A stretch of DNA of 34,971 nucleotides from Acidobacteriota bacterium (GTDB lineage: Bacteria; Acidobacteriota; Terriglobia; Terriglobales; SCQP01). The position numbers and the translations under genes were made by a program. This document shows positions 22,051 to 29,600 of this stretch, in pieces (position 1 is the first letter of the stretch; the number at the start of each line of letters is the position of its first letter). The notes beneath the pieces were generated by a model, which was given only the letters and a program-made list of their open reading frames with translations, did no database searches and was not told the origin of the DNA. The DNA lies in NCBI GenBank assembly GCA_021827785.1, contig JAKAUF010000154.1, forward strand, positions 1 through 34,971, given 5' to 3'.

Positions 22051-23073
22051 ATGCCGTCTCACGCCTCAGTTCGCCTTGCCGCGCTAAGCGCCGCCCTCGG
22101 CCTGAGCGTGGCGCTGTGCGCCCAAACCGCAGCCGCTCCGGGACAAACGGGCGCCACCAACGGGCAAGGCAGCGAGCAACAACGGGTCAACAACCTGGCC
22201 TACCAGGCGGGCTACGCCAGCGGCCGGTACGACGCCCAGCACAAGCTAGCCTATGGCGTCCAAAACCAACCGCTGTACACGGAAGCCAACCAGGGCTATC
22301 AGCCGGGCTCCGGGCTCAGCCTGACGCAGTACCAAGCCAACTACCGCCAGGGTTTTCAGGCCGGCTACAACGACGGCTATTACGGCCGGGCGCCGCAGCC
22401 CTCCTCCGCCGCGGCCGCCGCGCCCGCCACCAACGCCGCAGCGCCCGCCGCCGCGCCACCCGCCGCGGGCGCACCGCAGGGCGCCGCCGCCGGAACCGTG
22501 CCCGCCGGGACCGTTCTCCACCTGCAATTGCAGAATGCGCTCAGCACGCAAAGCAGCCAGCCCAACCAGCCCTTCTCCGCCACCGTGACCCAACCGGTGC
22601 GGGACGCAGCCGGCAATCTGGTCATCCCCGTCAACAGTGAGGTATTGGGGCGCGTCGGCGCGGTACATGCCGCCACTGGGCTGACCGGTGAATCTACGCT
22701 CCAAATGCAGTTTCAGCAGATCCGTCTGCCCAATGGCCGTACCGCCGCCTTGGAAGCCACCGTGGCGCAGGTCGGGCAGCAAGGCTCCGGCGTGGGCCAG
22801 GCCGTGGGCGGCGTGGTGGAAGGCAAGCCCTCCACCACCAGTGAAGGCCAGGTGCAGCAGAGCCGCACGCGCAGCACCGTGGGCAACGTGGCGGCGGGCG
22901 GCGCCGTCGGCGCGCTGCTCGGCGCCATTTTCGGCGGCGGCAAGGGCGCGGCCATCGGCACGGCCGCCGGCGCGGGGTTGGGCGTATTGCTGGCCAGCAA
23001 ACGCGGCCCGCTGAACCTGCCCGCCGGCACCCCGGTCACCATCCGCCTGAGCCAGCCTGTGTATTTGCAGTAG
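22051..23073 (+). CDS. Secreted glycine-zipper protein
   Basis: 340 residues, function unknown. A signal peptide (1 to about 28, ending ALCAQTAAA) is followed by a Tyr/Gly/Gln-rich stretch with repeated YQAGY-like units (about 50-115: AYQAGYASGRYDAQ, YQANYRQGFQAGYNDGYYG). An Ala/Pro linker (about 118-150) comes next, then a beta-rich domain (VPAGTVLHLQLQNAL..., VIPVNSEVLGRV). A glycine zipper (about 277-314, GGAVGALLGAIFGGGKG, AAIGTAAGAGLG) precedes a final strand segment. Glycine zippers can insert in or cross the outer membrane. The beta domain resembles conjugation TrbI/VirB10-like repeats. Confidence 0.75.
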   Translation: MPSHASVRLAALSAALGLSVALCAQTAAAPGQTGATNGQGSEQQRVNNLAYQAGYASGRYDAQHKLAYGVQNQPLYTEANQGYQPGSGLSLTQYQANYRQGFQAGYNDGYYGRAPQPSSAAAAAPATNAAAPAAAPPAAGAPQGAAAGTVPAGTVLHLQLQNALSTQSSQPNQPFSATVTQPVRDAAGNLVIPVNSEVLGRVGAVHAATGLTGESTLQMQFQQIRLPNGRTAALEATVAQVGQQGSGVGQAVGGVVEGKPSTTSEGQVQQSRTRSTVGNVAAGGAVGALLGAIFGGGKGAAIGTAAGAGLGVLLASKRGPLNLPAGTPVTIRLSQPVYLQ

Positions 23074-23153
23074 CCGCGGCAGTTGCAGCAGCCGCGCCAG
23101 TTTGCGCCGGCGCCGGCGATCCCGGAGCAGGGACCGAGCTACGTTCTTTTGCT

Positions 23154-23192
23154 CGGCAGGCTGAAGCCTGCCGCACACAGGCTAAAGCCTGT
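23154..23192. repeat. Two tandem AGGCT palindromes (REP-like)
   Basis: Two adjacent stem-loops share the core AGGCT-NN-AGCCT. The first is CGGCAGGCT-GA-AGCCTGCCG (23154-23173, 9-bp stem); the second is ACAGGCT-AA-AGCCTGT (23177-23192, 7-bp stem). They lie in the 172-bp gap between convergent genes. They look like dispersed intergenic palindromes of the kind I associate with Acidobacteria and may also act as transcript ends in both directions. Confidence 0.7.
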
Positions 23193-23245
23193 TCCACCTC
23201 GCATAGGCCTCTGCGGACGCGAGCGTAGGAGGCGCGGCGCGGGCG

Positions 23246-24481
23246 TCACCAGGCCAGGGCCGCGCCGAGCACCACTAGCCCCGCCGCCGCCATGCCCACC
23301 GACAGCAGCGCCACCCGCCGCGTGACCGCCTTCTGCTGGGATTGCCGGTACAGCAACGGCAAATTGACCAGCGCGCTGCTGACCGACGATAGCACCGTTG
23401 CCGCCCCGGCAAGCGCAAAGCTGATCCGCCCATGCGCCGCCAGCACCGCCGCCGCCGCCACCGTGCTGGCGCTGCTCACCAGGCCGCCCAGCAAGCTGAC
23501 CAGCAGAAACCCGCCCCCTCCCAAGTACCGCTGCGCCAAGTTCGCCGTCACTTCAATCCCCAAGAACATCACCCCAAACAGCAGCACCCGTCCCAGCGCC
23601 ACCGGCGAACCCAACTCCACATGGGCGCCCTGCCCGGCGCCGTGGCGGTGCGCGCGCCAGGCAAACATCCCGGCCAGCGCCGCCATTACCGCCATGGGCC
23701 CCCAGGCGGTAGCCACGGCGGGCGCGGCGAAAATCGCCAATATGCCCAGGTTGCGCACGAACATCGCCACCGATGTCAGCAGGATCGCCGCCACCGCCAT
23801 CGGCGCCATCCCCGTGCCCGTCCCCAACTCCCGTGACAACTCCACTACCGTCGCCGTGCTGTTCACCAGGCCGCCCAGCCCGGCGGTGTAATACATGCCG
23901 CGGGCGCCGTAGAGCCGCAACAGAATGTAATTCCCAAAGCCGATGCCCGCAATCACCATCACCGCTACCCAAACGTCTCGCGGGTCCACCAGCCGCCAGG
24001 GGTCCACGAATCCCTTGGGCAGCAAAGGATAGATGACCAACGTCAGCAGCCCCAGCAACAAAGCACCGCGAATCTCTTGGATCAGCAGGCGTTCGGCGAA
24101 TCGCGTCAGTTCGGTTTTCCAGGCCAGCAGCGCCGTCATCACGATCGCCGCCGCCACCGGCGCCATCAGGTGTCCCTGGCCGAGGAATACGCCCAGGACA
24201 TAGGTCACCATCAGCGCCACCGACGTGGTGATCTCCAGGCCGCGGCTCACCAGCAGGCTGCGGGCGTTCACGGCGGCGATCAGCAGAAACACTCCGACCC
24301 AGCCGGCGAGCGCGAATCCGGGGCTCAACAGCCAGCACAATGCCCCCAACATCGCGGTCAAGGCAAAGGTGCGTACACCGACTTCCTTGTGCGCCCATTC
24401 CCGCTCCAGGCCCACCAGCAGCCCTACCCCGAGCGCTACCGCCAAGCGCACCGCCGTGGTCACGGGAAAGTTCCAGTCCAT
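23246..24481 (-). CDS. MgtC/DUF4010 multi-spanning membrane protein
   Basis: 411 residues with about 11-12 hydrophobic segments. The N-terminal third is MgtC-like (RLAVALGVGLLVGLEREW, ...VRTFALTAMLGALCWLL); the remainder matches the DUF4010 type with GLGGLVNSTATVVELSRE and LLGGLVSSASTVAAAAVL, a pair of internally similar GGLVxSxxTV motifs. MgtC-family proteins act in Mg2+ limitation and phosphate or ATP homeostasis; the role of the DUF4010 form is not established. The ATG at 24481 has no strong ribosome site. It is divergent from mlaE across a symmetrical promoter region. Confidence 0.85.
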   Translation of the reverse strand: MDWNFPVTTAVRLAVALGVGLLVGLEREWAHKEVGVRTFALTAMLGALCWLLSPGFALAGWVGVFLLIAAVNARSLLVSRGLEITTSVALMVTYVLGVFLGQGHLMAPVAAAIVMTALLAWKTELTRFAERLLIQEIRGALLLGLLTLVIYPLLPKGFVDPWRLVDPRDVWVAVMVIAGIGFGNYILLRLYGARGMYYTAGLGGLVNSTATVVELSRELGTGTGMAPMAVAAILLTSVAMFVRNLGILAIFAAPAVATAWGPMAVMAALAGMFAWRAHRHGAGQGAHVELGSPVALGRVLLFGVMFLGIEVTANLAQRYLGGGGFLLVSLLGGLVSSASTVAAAAVLAAHGRISFALAGAATVLSSVSSALVNLPLLYRQSQQKAVTRRVALLSVGMAAAGLVVLGAALAW

Positions 24482-24492
24482 AACAGCCCTGG

Positions 24493-24616
24493 CCTAGCAT
24501 ACTCGGCCCCGGCGCCCGCCCGCAGGGCCAGGGGCCCGCCCCGGGGCTGCCGCCGGCGCCGGCCCCGGCCGGGCGCCGAACCGCTGCCGTCGCATGCTCC
24601 CGCCGGGTATGCTAGG
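24493..24616. promoter_or_regulatory. Symmetrical divergent promoter region with 14-nt inverted repeat
   Basis: The two arms (24493-24506 and 24603-24616) are inverted copies of CCGRGTATGCTAGG, matching at 13 of 14 bases, each carrying a -10-like TATGCT pointing outward. On the plus strand TATGCT (24608-24613) lies 6 nt before the mlaE ATG; on the minus strand (24501-24496) it lies 14 nt before the MgtC-like ATG. The DNA between the arms is GC-rich and has no gene. A dimeric regulator could bind each arm, or this could be shared promoter sequence only. Confidence 0.5.
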
Positions 24617-24619
24617 GCC

Positions 24620-25426
24620 ATGGCCGATCGCACCCTAGGCGCGCCTCCGCCGGATTCGGCGCTGAGCCAAGCGCTGAAGCAGTGGCTGTTTTCCTTCCAG
24701 GAATTCTGGCTCCTCACGGCGCAGGCCTTCCGCAACATCGCGGCCACCCCGTTCTACGCCGCCGACACCTTTCTGCAAATGGACTCCATCGGCGTCGGCT
24801 CCCTGCCGATCGTGGTGCTGACCGGCTTTTTCACCGGCGCGGTGATGGCGCTGCAGCTCTCCGCCACGTTGACCGAATATGGCCAAATTGACCGCCTCGG
24901 GCAATTGGTCAGCCTCTCCCTTGTGCTGGAGTTGGGACCGGTGCTCAGCGCCCTCATGATTGGCGCCCGCAATGCCAGCGGCATGGCCTCCGAACTCGGC
25001 TCCATGGTCGTGACCGAGCAGATTGACGCCATGCGCGCCCTGGGCACCGACCCGGTCAAGAAGCTGGTCACCCCACGGCTGATCGCGACCATTGTGATGA
25101 CCTTCTTCCTCACCCTCATCGCCGACATGTGCGGCATCGTCGGCGGCTGGGTCTACGCGGTAATGGGCATTCACATGAACGGCGCGCTCTATTGGTTCTC
25201 CGCCTTCCGCATATTGGACGCCAGCTCCATGATCCAAGGGCTGATCAAACCGCTCATCTTTGGCGGCATCATCGCCACCGTCGGCTGTTATTACGGCATG
25301 AAGGCAAGGGGCGGGACCCAAGGGGTCGGCCGGGCAACCACCCAGGCCGTGGTCTTGGCATCGCTGCTGATCATCATCAGCGACTTTCTCCTCAGCCGCC
25401 TTTTGGTCGGGATCCTAGGCACTTGA
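24620..25426 (+). CDS. mlaE: MlaE-family lipid ABC transporter permease
   Basis: 268 residues, five to six membrane segments. Family signatures include GSLPIVVLTGFFTGAVMALQ, ELGPVLSALMIGARNASGMASELGSM (given as ELGPVLSALMIG and ARNASGMASELGSM) and TEQIDAMRALGTDPVKKLVTPR, the coupling helix that meets the ATPase. The Mla system moves phospholipids between outer and inner membranes to keep outer-membrane asymmetry. The ATG at 24620 follows TATGCT plus 6 nt, suggesting a leaderless transcript. The MCE-domain partner (mlaD) is not in the window, at least not next to it. Confidence 0.92.
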   Translation: MADRTLGAPPPDSALSQALKQWLFSFQEFWLLTAQAFRNIAATPFYAADTFLQMDSIGVGSLPIVVLTGFFTGAVMALQLSATLTEYGQIDRLGQLVSLSLVLELGPVLSALMIGARNASGMASELGSMVVTEQIDAMRALGTDPVKKLVTPRLIATIVMTFFLTLIADMCGIVGGWVYAVMGIHMNGALYWFSAFRILDASSMIQGLIKPLIFGGIIATVGCYYGMKARGGTQGVGRATTQAVVLASLLIIISDFLLSRLLVGILGT

Positions 25427-26271
25427 GCGGCGCTCCGGCTCAACCCGCATCCGTGCCGTCCGCGGGCGGCGCCGCGACCCCGCCCGGCGACGTCGTGGTG
25501 CGCCTGGAGCATGTCGTGCTCTCCTTCGGCGGCGGCCCGGTGCTGGACGATGTGTCCCTTCAGGTCCGTCGCGGCGAAACCAAGGTGTTGCTGGGCGAGA
25601 GCGGCGCCGGCAAAAGCGTGCTGATGAAGCTGGTTCTCGGCCTGCTCCGCCCCGATCGCGGCCGCGTCTGGGTGTTCGACCAGGAAGTCAGCGCAATGAA
25701 AGAGCAGGCGCTCTACGACCTGCGCCGCAAGATCGGCATGACGTTCCAGGAAAGCGCGCTCTTCGATTCCCTCAGCGTGCGCGACAACGTCGCCTACCGG
25801 CTGGAGGAAGATGGCGTCTTAACCCCCGAGGTGATGGACGAACGCGTGCGCACCTGCCTCAGCTTCGTCAATCTCGACGCGGTCATGGACAAAATGCCGG
25901 CCGAACTGTCCGGCGGCATGCGCCACCGCGTCTCGATCGCCCGCGCCTTGGCCACATCGCCGGAAATCATGCTCTACGACTCCCCCACCGGAGGGCTGGA
26001 CCCGGAGACCGCCACCACCATCATGGATTTGATCATCAAGCTGCGGGATTGCAATCACGTCACTGCGTTGCTCGCCACCCACCGGCTTCAGGACGGCTAT
26101 CTGCTGGCCACGCACGCCTGGGACGATGCGACGCAGACCGCCCGCTGGGCCGCGGAAGGCGCCCGTCACACGTCATTCTTGCTGCTGCGCCAGGGCCGCG
26201 CCATCTTCGACGGCTCCGCCGCCGAACTGCGCCGGGATCCCGACCCCTACGTCCGCGAATTCCTCAGCTAG
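25423..26271 (+). CDS. mlaF: MlaF-family lipid ABC transporter ATPase with Ser at the catalytic Glu position
   Basis: 282 residues from a TTG at 25423 that overlaps the permease stop as TTGA, so the two are coupled; a GTG at 25453 is an alternative. Walker A is GESGAGKS (58-65), the Q-loop is in MTFQESALFD, the signature is LSGGMRHRVSIARA and the H-loop is in LLATHRL. Walker B reads IMLYDSPTGGLDP: D186 is followed by S187 where almost all active ABC ATPases have the catalytic Glu. A segment of about 20 residues after the H-loop (HAWDDATQTARWAAEGARHT) is a small insertion. With MlaE it forms the energised half of a lipid transporter. Confidence 0.9.
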   Translation: MSGAPAQPASVPSAGGAATPPGDVVVRLEHVVLSFGGGPVLDDVSLQVRRGETKVLLGESGAGKSVLMKLVLGLLRPDRGRVWVFDQEVSAMKEQALYDLRRKIGMTFQESALFDSLSVRDNVAYRLEEDGVLTPEVMDERVRTCLSFVNLDAVMDKMPAELSGGMRHRVSIARALATSPEIMLYDSPTGGLDPETATTIMDLIIKLRDCNHVTALLATHRLQDGYLLATHAWDDATQTARWAAEGARHTSFLLLRQGRAIFDGSAAELRRDPDPYVREFLS

Positions 26272-26293
26272 CGGCCGTGTCCTGCCGCCGTGG

Positions 26294-27049
26294 TCATGCC
26301 CGCCTCCCGCCGCCGACCGCGGCGCGGCCCGCCGCTGCCAGCCCCTCCAAGCCCGCTTCCGATTGGGCCCATTCCCGCGCCTCGGGTGGCAAATGCTCCG
26401 CCAGCCGCGCGCCGATCTTCTCCGCGGTGGCCGCGCGGAGACCGGCGGGCATGCCGCCGCGCCGATGCAGAAACGTCTCGATGAGCTGCAAATCTTCGGG
26501 CGTCAGCCCGATCGCGGCAGCGATCGCCGCCGGCGGCGCCGCAGGCAGCGAAGGCGGCAACGCCGTTTCCCCTTCGTGCACCACCAGCGTGCCGGCGGCC
26601 AGGTCGCCCAGCCGCTGCGCCCGGCGGTTCAGCAACATGCACACCGCGCCGACCGCGTACACGCCCGGCAGTGCATCCACCAGGCGGAGCAGATTCCGAA
26701 TCAAAACCTGTCCCACCGTGGCGGGTCGCCCATCCACCGACATCACCCGCAACCGCGCCGCCCGCTTGCCCGGCGTTTGGCCCCGCCAGGCGATCTCAAA
26801 GATGCTGAAATAGCCCCAGTACAGCAGGAACATCGCCAGCAGCAGCCCCGCCGTGACCCAAGTTTCCAAAACCCTCCCGCGGAGTTCCCTCGCCACCGCC
26901 AAGCCAGCAATCAGAACCACGAACCCGATCAGTCCACCGACGATGCTGTCCAAGAGAATGGCGGTGAAGCGGCTGCCCAGGTTGGCGACGGGAAACTCCA
27001 GCTCCACCTGCTCGGGCGTGGGGACGGAAAATGCGTCGGGAGCGGACAT
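26294..27049 (-). CDS. RDD-family membrane protein
   Basis: 251 residues. The RDD domain (about 15-160) has the defining Arg (NLGSRFTAILLDSIVGG) and Asp residues, two or three membrane segments (about 30-52, 66-88, 130-150) and the typical WRGQTPGKRAARLRVMSVDG loop. A cytoplasmic helical tail (about 165-251) is Ala/Glu-rich with no recognised domain. The ATG at 27049 is chosen over upstream GTG codons because the product then begins just before the domain. It is divergent from the SpoIIM-like gene by 53 bp, and the pair borders the MoxR/DUF58 operon, a recurrent neighbourhood in several phyla. Confidence 0.85.
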   Translation of the reverse strand: MSAPDAFSVPTPEQVELEFPVANLGSRFTAILLDSIVGGLIGFVVLIAGLAVARELRGRVLETWVTAGLLLAMFLLYWGYFSIFEIAWRGQTPGKRAARLRVMSVDGRPATVGQVLIRNLLRLVDALPGVYAVGAVCMLLNRRAQRLGDLAAGTLVVHEGETALPPSLPAAPPAAIAAAIGLTPEDLQLIETFLHRRGGMPAGLRAATAEKIGARLAEHLPPEAREWAQSEAGLEGLAAAGRAAVGGGRRA

Positions 27050-27089
27050 AGTGGACACCGCGGCGCCGCACAAGTCCGGCGGCCTGTGA

Positions 27090-27097
27090 CATAGTAT
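27090..27097 (+). promoter_or_regulatory. -10-like element before the SpoIIM-like gene
   Basis: CATAGTAT (27090-27097) contains CATAGT ending 7 nt, and TAGTAT ending 5 nt, before the ATG at 27103. There is no Shine-Dalgarno, so a leaderless transcript is likely. Confidence 0.3.
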
Positions 27098-27102
27098 CCG
27101 GC

Positions 27103-28131
27103 ATGCCCCCTGCGCCGCCACTCCCGCCGGCCGCCAGCGCGGTCCCCGCCCCATCGCGGATTTCTCACGCCTGGCTGGCGCGCCGTCAACCCGCCTGGCA
27201 GCGCTTGCGAGAACTGGCCGACGCCTTGCAACATGGTGGTCCCCGCGCCCTTGCCGCCGACGAATTGCGTGAAATTGGGCGCCTCTACCAGCAAGCCGCG
27301 GTGGACTTGGCGGCGCTGCGCCCGGTCCGCGGCGCGGACACCTACGCCTTCGCGCTCAATGCCCTTTTGGCCCGCACCCACGGCTTGATCTACGCGGCTC
27401 CGCGCCGCCGCGGCCGCGAGCCGTGGCGCTTCTACCGTAACGTCTACCCTGAGGTATTCCGCTCCTGCCGCGGAGCCATCCTCCTGGCTGCCGCCATCCT
27501 CTTGCTAGGGGCGCTGGCCGGCGCGCTGTTGACGCACCAGCAGCCAGCCTTCTTCGCTTCGTTGGCGCCGCCGGCAGTGCGCGCCGCCATTCGCCATCAC
27601 CGGATGTGGACCACCCCGGTATTGGCCATCTCGCCCTCCGCCTCCAGCGGCATCATGACCAATAATTTAACGGTCGCCTTCGCCGCCTTTGCGTTGGGCA
27701 TCACCGGCGGCCTAGGAACGCTGTACCTGCTGTTCTTCAACGGGTTGCTGGTGGGCGCCATCGCCGCCGCCTGCGCCACCGCCGGCATGGGCCTGCCTCT
27801 ATGGAGCTTTGTCGCCCCGCATGGCGTGCTGGAAATTCCCGCCATTTGCATTGCGGGCGGGGCCGGCCTCCGGCTGGCGCAGGGGCTTCTCTTCCCCGGC
27901 GCAGCACGCCGCAGAGCAGCGCTGGTGCGGGCCGCGGCGGAAGCCCTCCGCCTGTTATTGGGCGTCCTCCCGCTGTTGGTCGTCGCCGGGCTGGTGGAGG
28001 GATTCATCTCCGCGCGTCCTTGGCCCGTGGCTGGCAAGTTTGCCTTGGCCGCGGCGCTGGCCACGCTGATGATCGCTTGGCTGGCCGGCCTGGCGCGCCG
28101 CGCGCCGAGGGTGGCAGACCTCGGCGCGTAA
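27103..28131 (+). CDS. SpoIIM-like (stage II sporulation protein M family) membrane protein
   Basis: 342 residues. A cytoplasmic helical N-terminus (about 18-120, with LARRQPAWQRLRELADALQ and the RFYRNVYPEVFRS pre-membrane motif) precedes five or six membrane segments (about 125-145, 180-215, 218-245, 248-270, 283-305, 310-330). NNLTVAFAAFALGITGGLGT and PHGVLEIPAICIAGGAGLRL are the conserved SpoIIM blocks. In Bacillus SpoIIM helps peptidoglycan remodelling during engulfment. In Gram-negative bacteria the family is unrelated to sporulation and clusters with RDD, MoxR and DUF58 genes, as here; its job there is unknown. Confidence 0.87.
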   Translation: MPPAPPLPPAASAVPAPSRISHAWLARRQPAWQRLRELADALQHGGPRALAADELREIGRLYQQAAVDLAALRPVRGADTYAFALNALLARTHGLIYAAPRRRGREPWRFYRNVYPEVFRSCRGAILLAAAILLLGALAGALLTHQQPAFFASLAPPAVRAAIRHHRMWTTPVLAISPSASSGIMTNNLTVAFAAFALGITGGLGTLYLLFFNGLLVGAIAAACATAGMGLPLWSFVAPHGVLEIPAICIAGGAGLRLAQGLLFPGAARRRAALVRAAAEALRLLLGVLPLLVVAGLVEGFISARPWPVAGKFALAAALATLMIAWLAGLARRAPRVADLGA

Positions 28132-28175
28132 TCGCCGCGCGGAATCCGGCCGCTGACTCGCCGCCTGCCGCGCGA

Positions 28176-29600
28176 TTACAGCCGCCCGGAAAGCTTGATC
28201 TCCAAATACTGCCGCACCAAGGTTGCCGCCATCGTTTCCCGCCCCAGTTCGATGGCGCGCGCCCCATGCGCCCGTAATCGCGCCAAGGTCTCCTGCCGGC
28301 GCACCGCCAGCTCCAGCGCGGCGGCGGCGAGGTACATTTCTCGGGGGCTGGCCGGGATCGCCGTAGCTGCCGCGGCCAGCGCTGCGACGCGCGGCACGGC
28401 CAACAACAAACAATGGCGGCGGCTAATCTGCGCCCCGGCCTCCACCACCTCCGGCATTAACCCGCTCTCCGCCAGTTCCGTCAGCCAAATCACCATCGCT
28501 CGGCGTGGCTGCGCCGCCAGCAACGCCGCCGCCGCCCGGTAGTGATCGGCTTCGCCGCGCTCCGCCTCCAACCCCGCCAGCGCTTCCAGAACCGCGCGCG
28601 CCTGCCCCGCCCCGCCGGCGGGCGGGAGCCGGCATTGGATGCCCGCACCGTAAGCCAGCAGCCCCACCTTGTCGCTCGCCGCTAACGCCGCGCTAGCAAG
28701 GGTCAGCGCCGCCGTCGCCGCCCGCCCCAAGCGCCGCGGTTCCCCGCCCCGTTCCCGGGCGCGCATCAGCCGTCCGCAATCCAGCACCAGCCACACCGGT
28801 TCGCCGCGTTCCGCTTGCCGCACCTTGACCATGGTCCGGCCGGTTCGCGCCGTCGCCGGCCAAAAGATATCGCGTGGCTCGTCCCCTTCCCGAAATGCGC
28901 GCAGGCTTTCGAATTCGCGTCCCCTGCCTTTCTGCCGCGCGTTCCGCAGCAACGCCGCCAGCCGCGGATGCGTCAGGCTGAGCGCCGCCGCATCGCGCCG
29001 CGCCGCCTCCAGATCCGGGTACACCCGCACGCTCTGCGCCAGCGGCGCCCGCGCACGGCGCTCCGCCAAACCCCAAGCGCTTTGATAGCGCAGGTACGGT
29101 TGGCCGCATCGCGCGCCGCCCAGATCTTGCGGCTGAAACTCCGCTTCCACGGCCAACTGGCTGCCCGCCGCCAGCCACCGTCCCTGCACCACCCCCGCTG
29201 CCGCTCCGCTTGTCAGACCCGGCGGCAGTTCGTCCGACAGCCACACGGTGACGCCGCGGGACGCCCGGTTGCGGATGCGCCAGCCCAGCCGTGCGCCACC
29301 CAAATGCGCCGGTCCCAACCAATTCCGTTCCACCGTCAGCCCAGCGGGAACGGGCAACCGCCGGAGGTCGAGAACCCATGCCGCCAGTACCGCCGCCTCC
29401 CACGCTGGCGCCAGGACGATCCAGCGCGGTTCAGCCAAGGCCGCAAGCCACCACACCAGTCCCGCGGCCAGCAGCCACAACATACGGCGCCCACAGGCCC
29501 AGCCCCACGGTGCTGCGTATGCCTCCGCCGCCACCGCTGCCGGCGCCAGCGGGGCCACCGCCGCCACCGGGCCGCCGCTGGTCGCCGCCGCCGTGCTCAC
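28176..29600 (-). CDS. DUF58 protein (MoxR partner, degenerate vWA fold)
   Basis: 474 residues from a GTG at 29600 that overlaps the moxR stop as GTGA; an ATG at 29486 (436 residues) is an alternative. Two membrane segments (about 40-56 and 62-80) are followed by a beta-rich region. The DUF58 block is EFESLRAFREGDEPRDIFWPATARTG (given in two pieces: EFESLRAFREGD, EPRDIFWPATARTG), then VWLVLDCGRLM, where D replaces the full MIDAS. These proteins are thought to be substrates or adaptors of MoxR AAA+ ATPases at the membrane. Last gene of the operon; 44 nt separate its stop from the convergent SpoIIM-like gene. Confidence 0.87.
   Translation of the reverse strand: MSTAAATSGGPVAAVAPLAPAAVAAEAYAAPWGWACGRRMLWLLAAGLVWWLAALAEPRWIVLAPAWEAAVLAAWVLDLRRLPVPAGLTVERNWLGPAHLGGARLGWRIRNRASRGVTVWLSDELPPGLTSGAAAGVVQGRWLAAGSQLAVEAEFQPQDLGGARCGQPYLRYQSAWGLAERRARAPLAQSVRVYPDLEAARRDAAALSLTHPRLAALLRNARQKGRGREFESLRAFREGDEPRDIFWPATARTGRTMVKVRQAERGEPVWLVLDCGRLMRARERGGEPRRLGRAATAALTLASAALAASDKVGLLAYGAGIQCRLPPAGGAGQARAVLEALAGLEAERGEADHYRAAAALLAAQPRRAMVIWLTELAESGLMPEVVEAGAQISRRHCLLLAVPRVAALAAAATAIPASPREMYLAAAALELAVRRQETLARLRAHGARAIELGRETMAATLVRQYLEIKLSGRL

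Noticed and set aside
22246-23178. 310-residue minus-strand frame opposite the glycine-zipper gene
   Set aside because: Product is Gly/Arg-rich low complexity with no motif; the plus strand has a signal peptide and structured domains.
24077-24619. Upstream extension of mlaE
   Set aside because: It would overlap the MgtC-like gene; MlaE homologues start close to the ATG at 24620.
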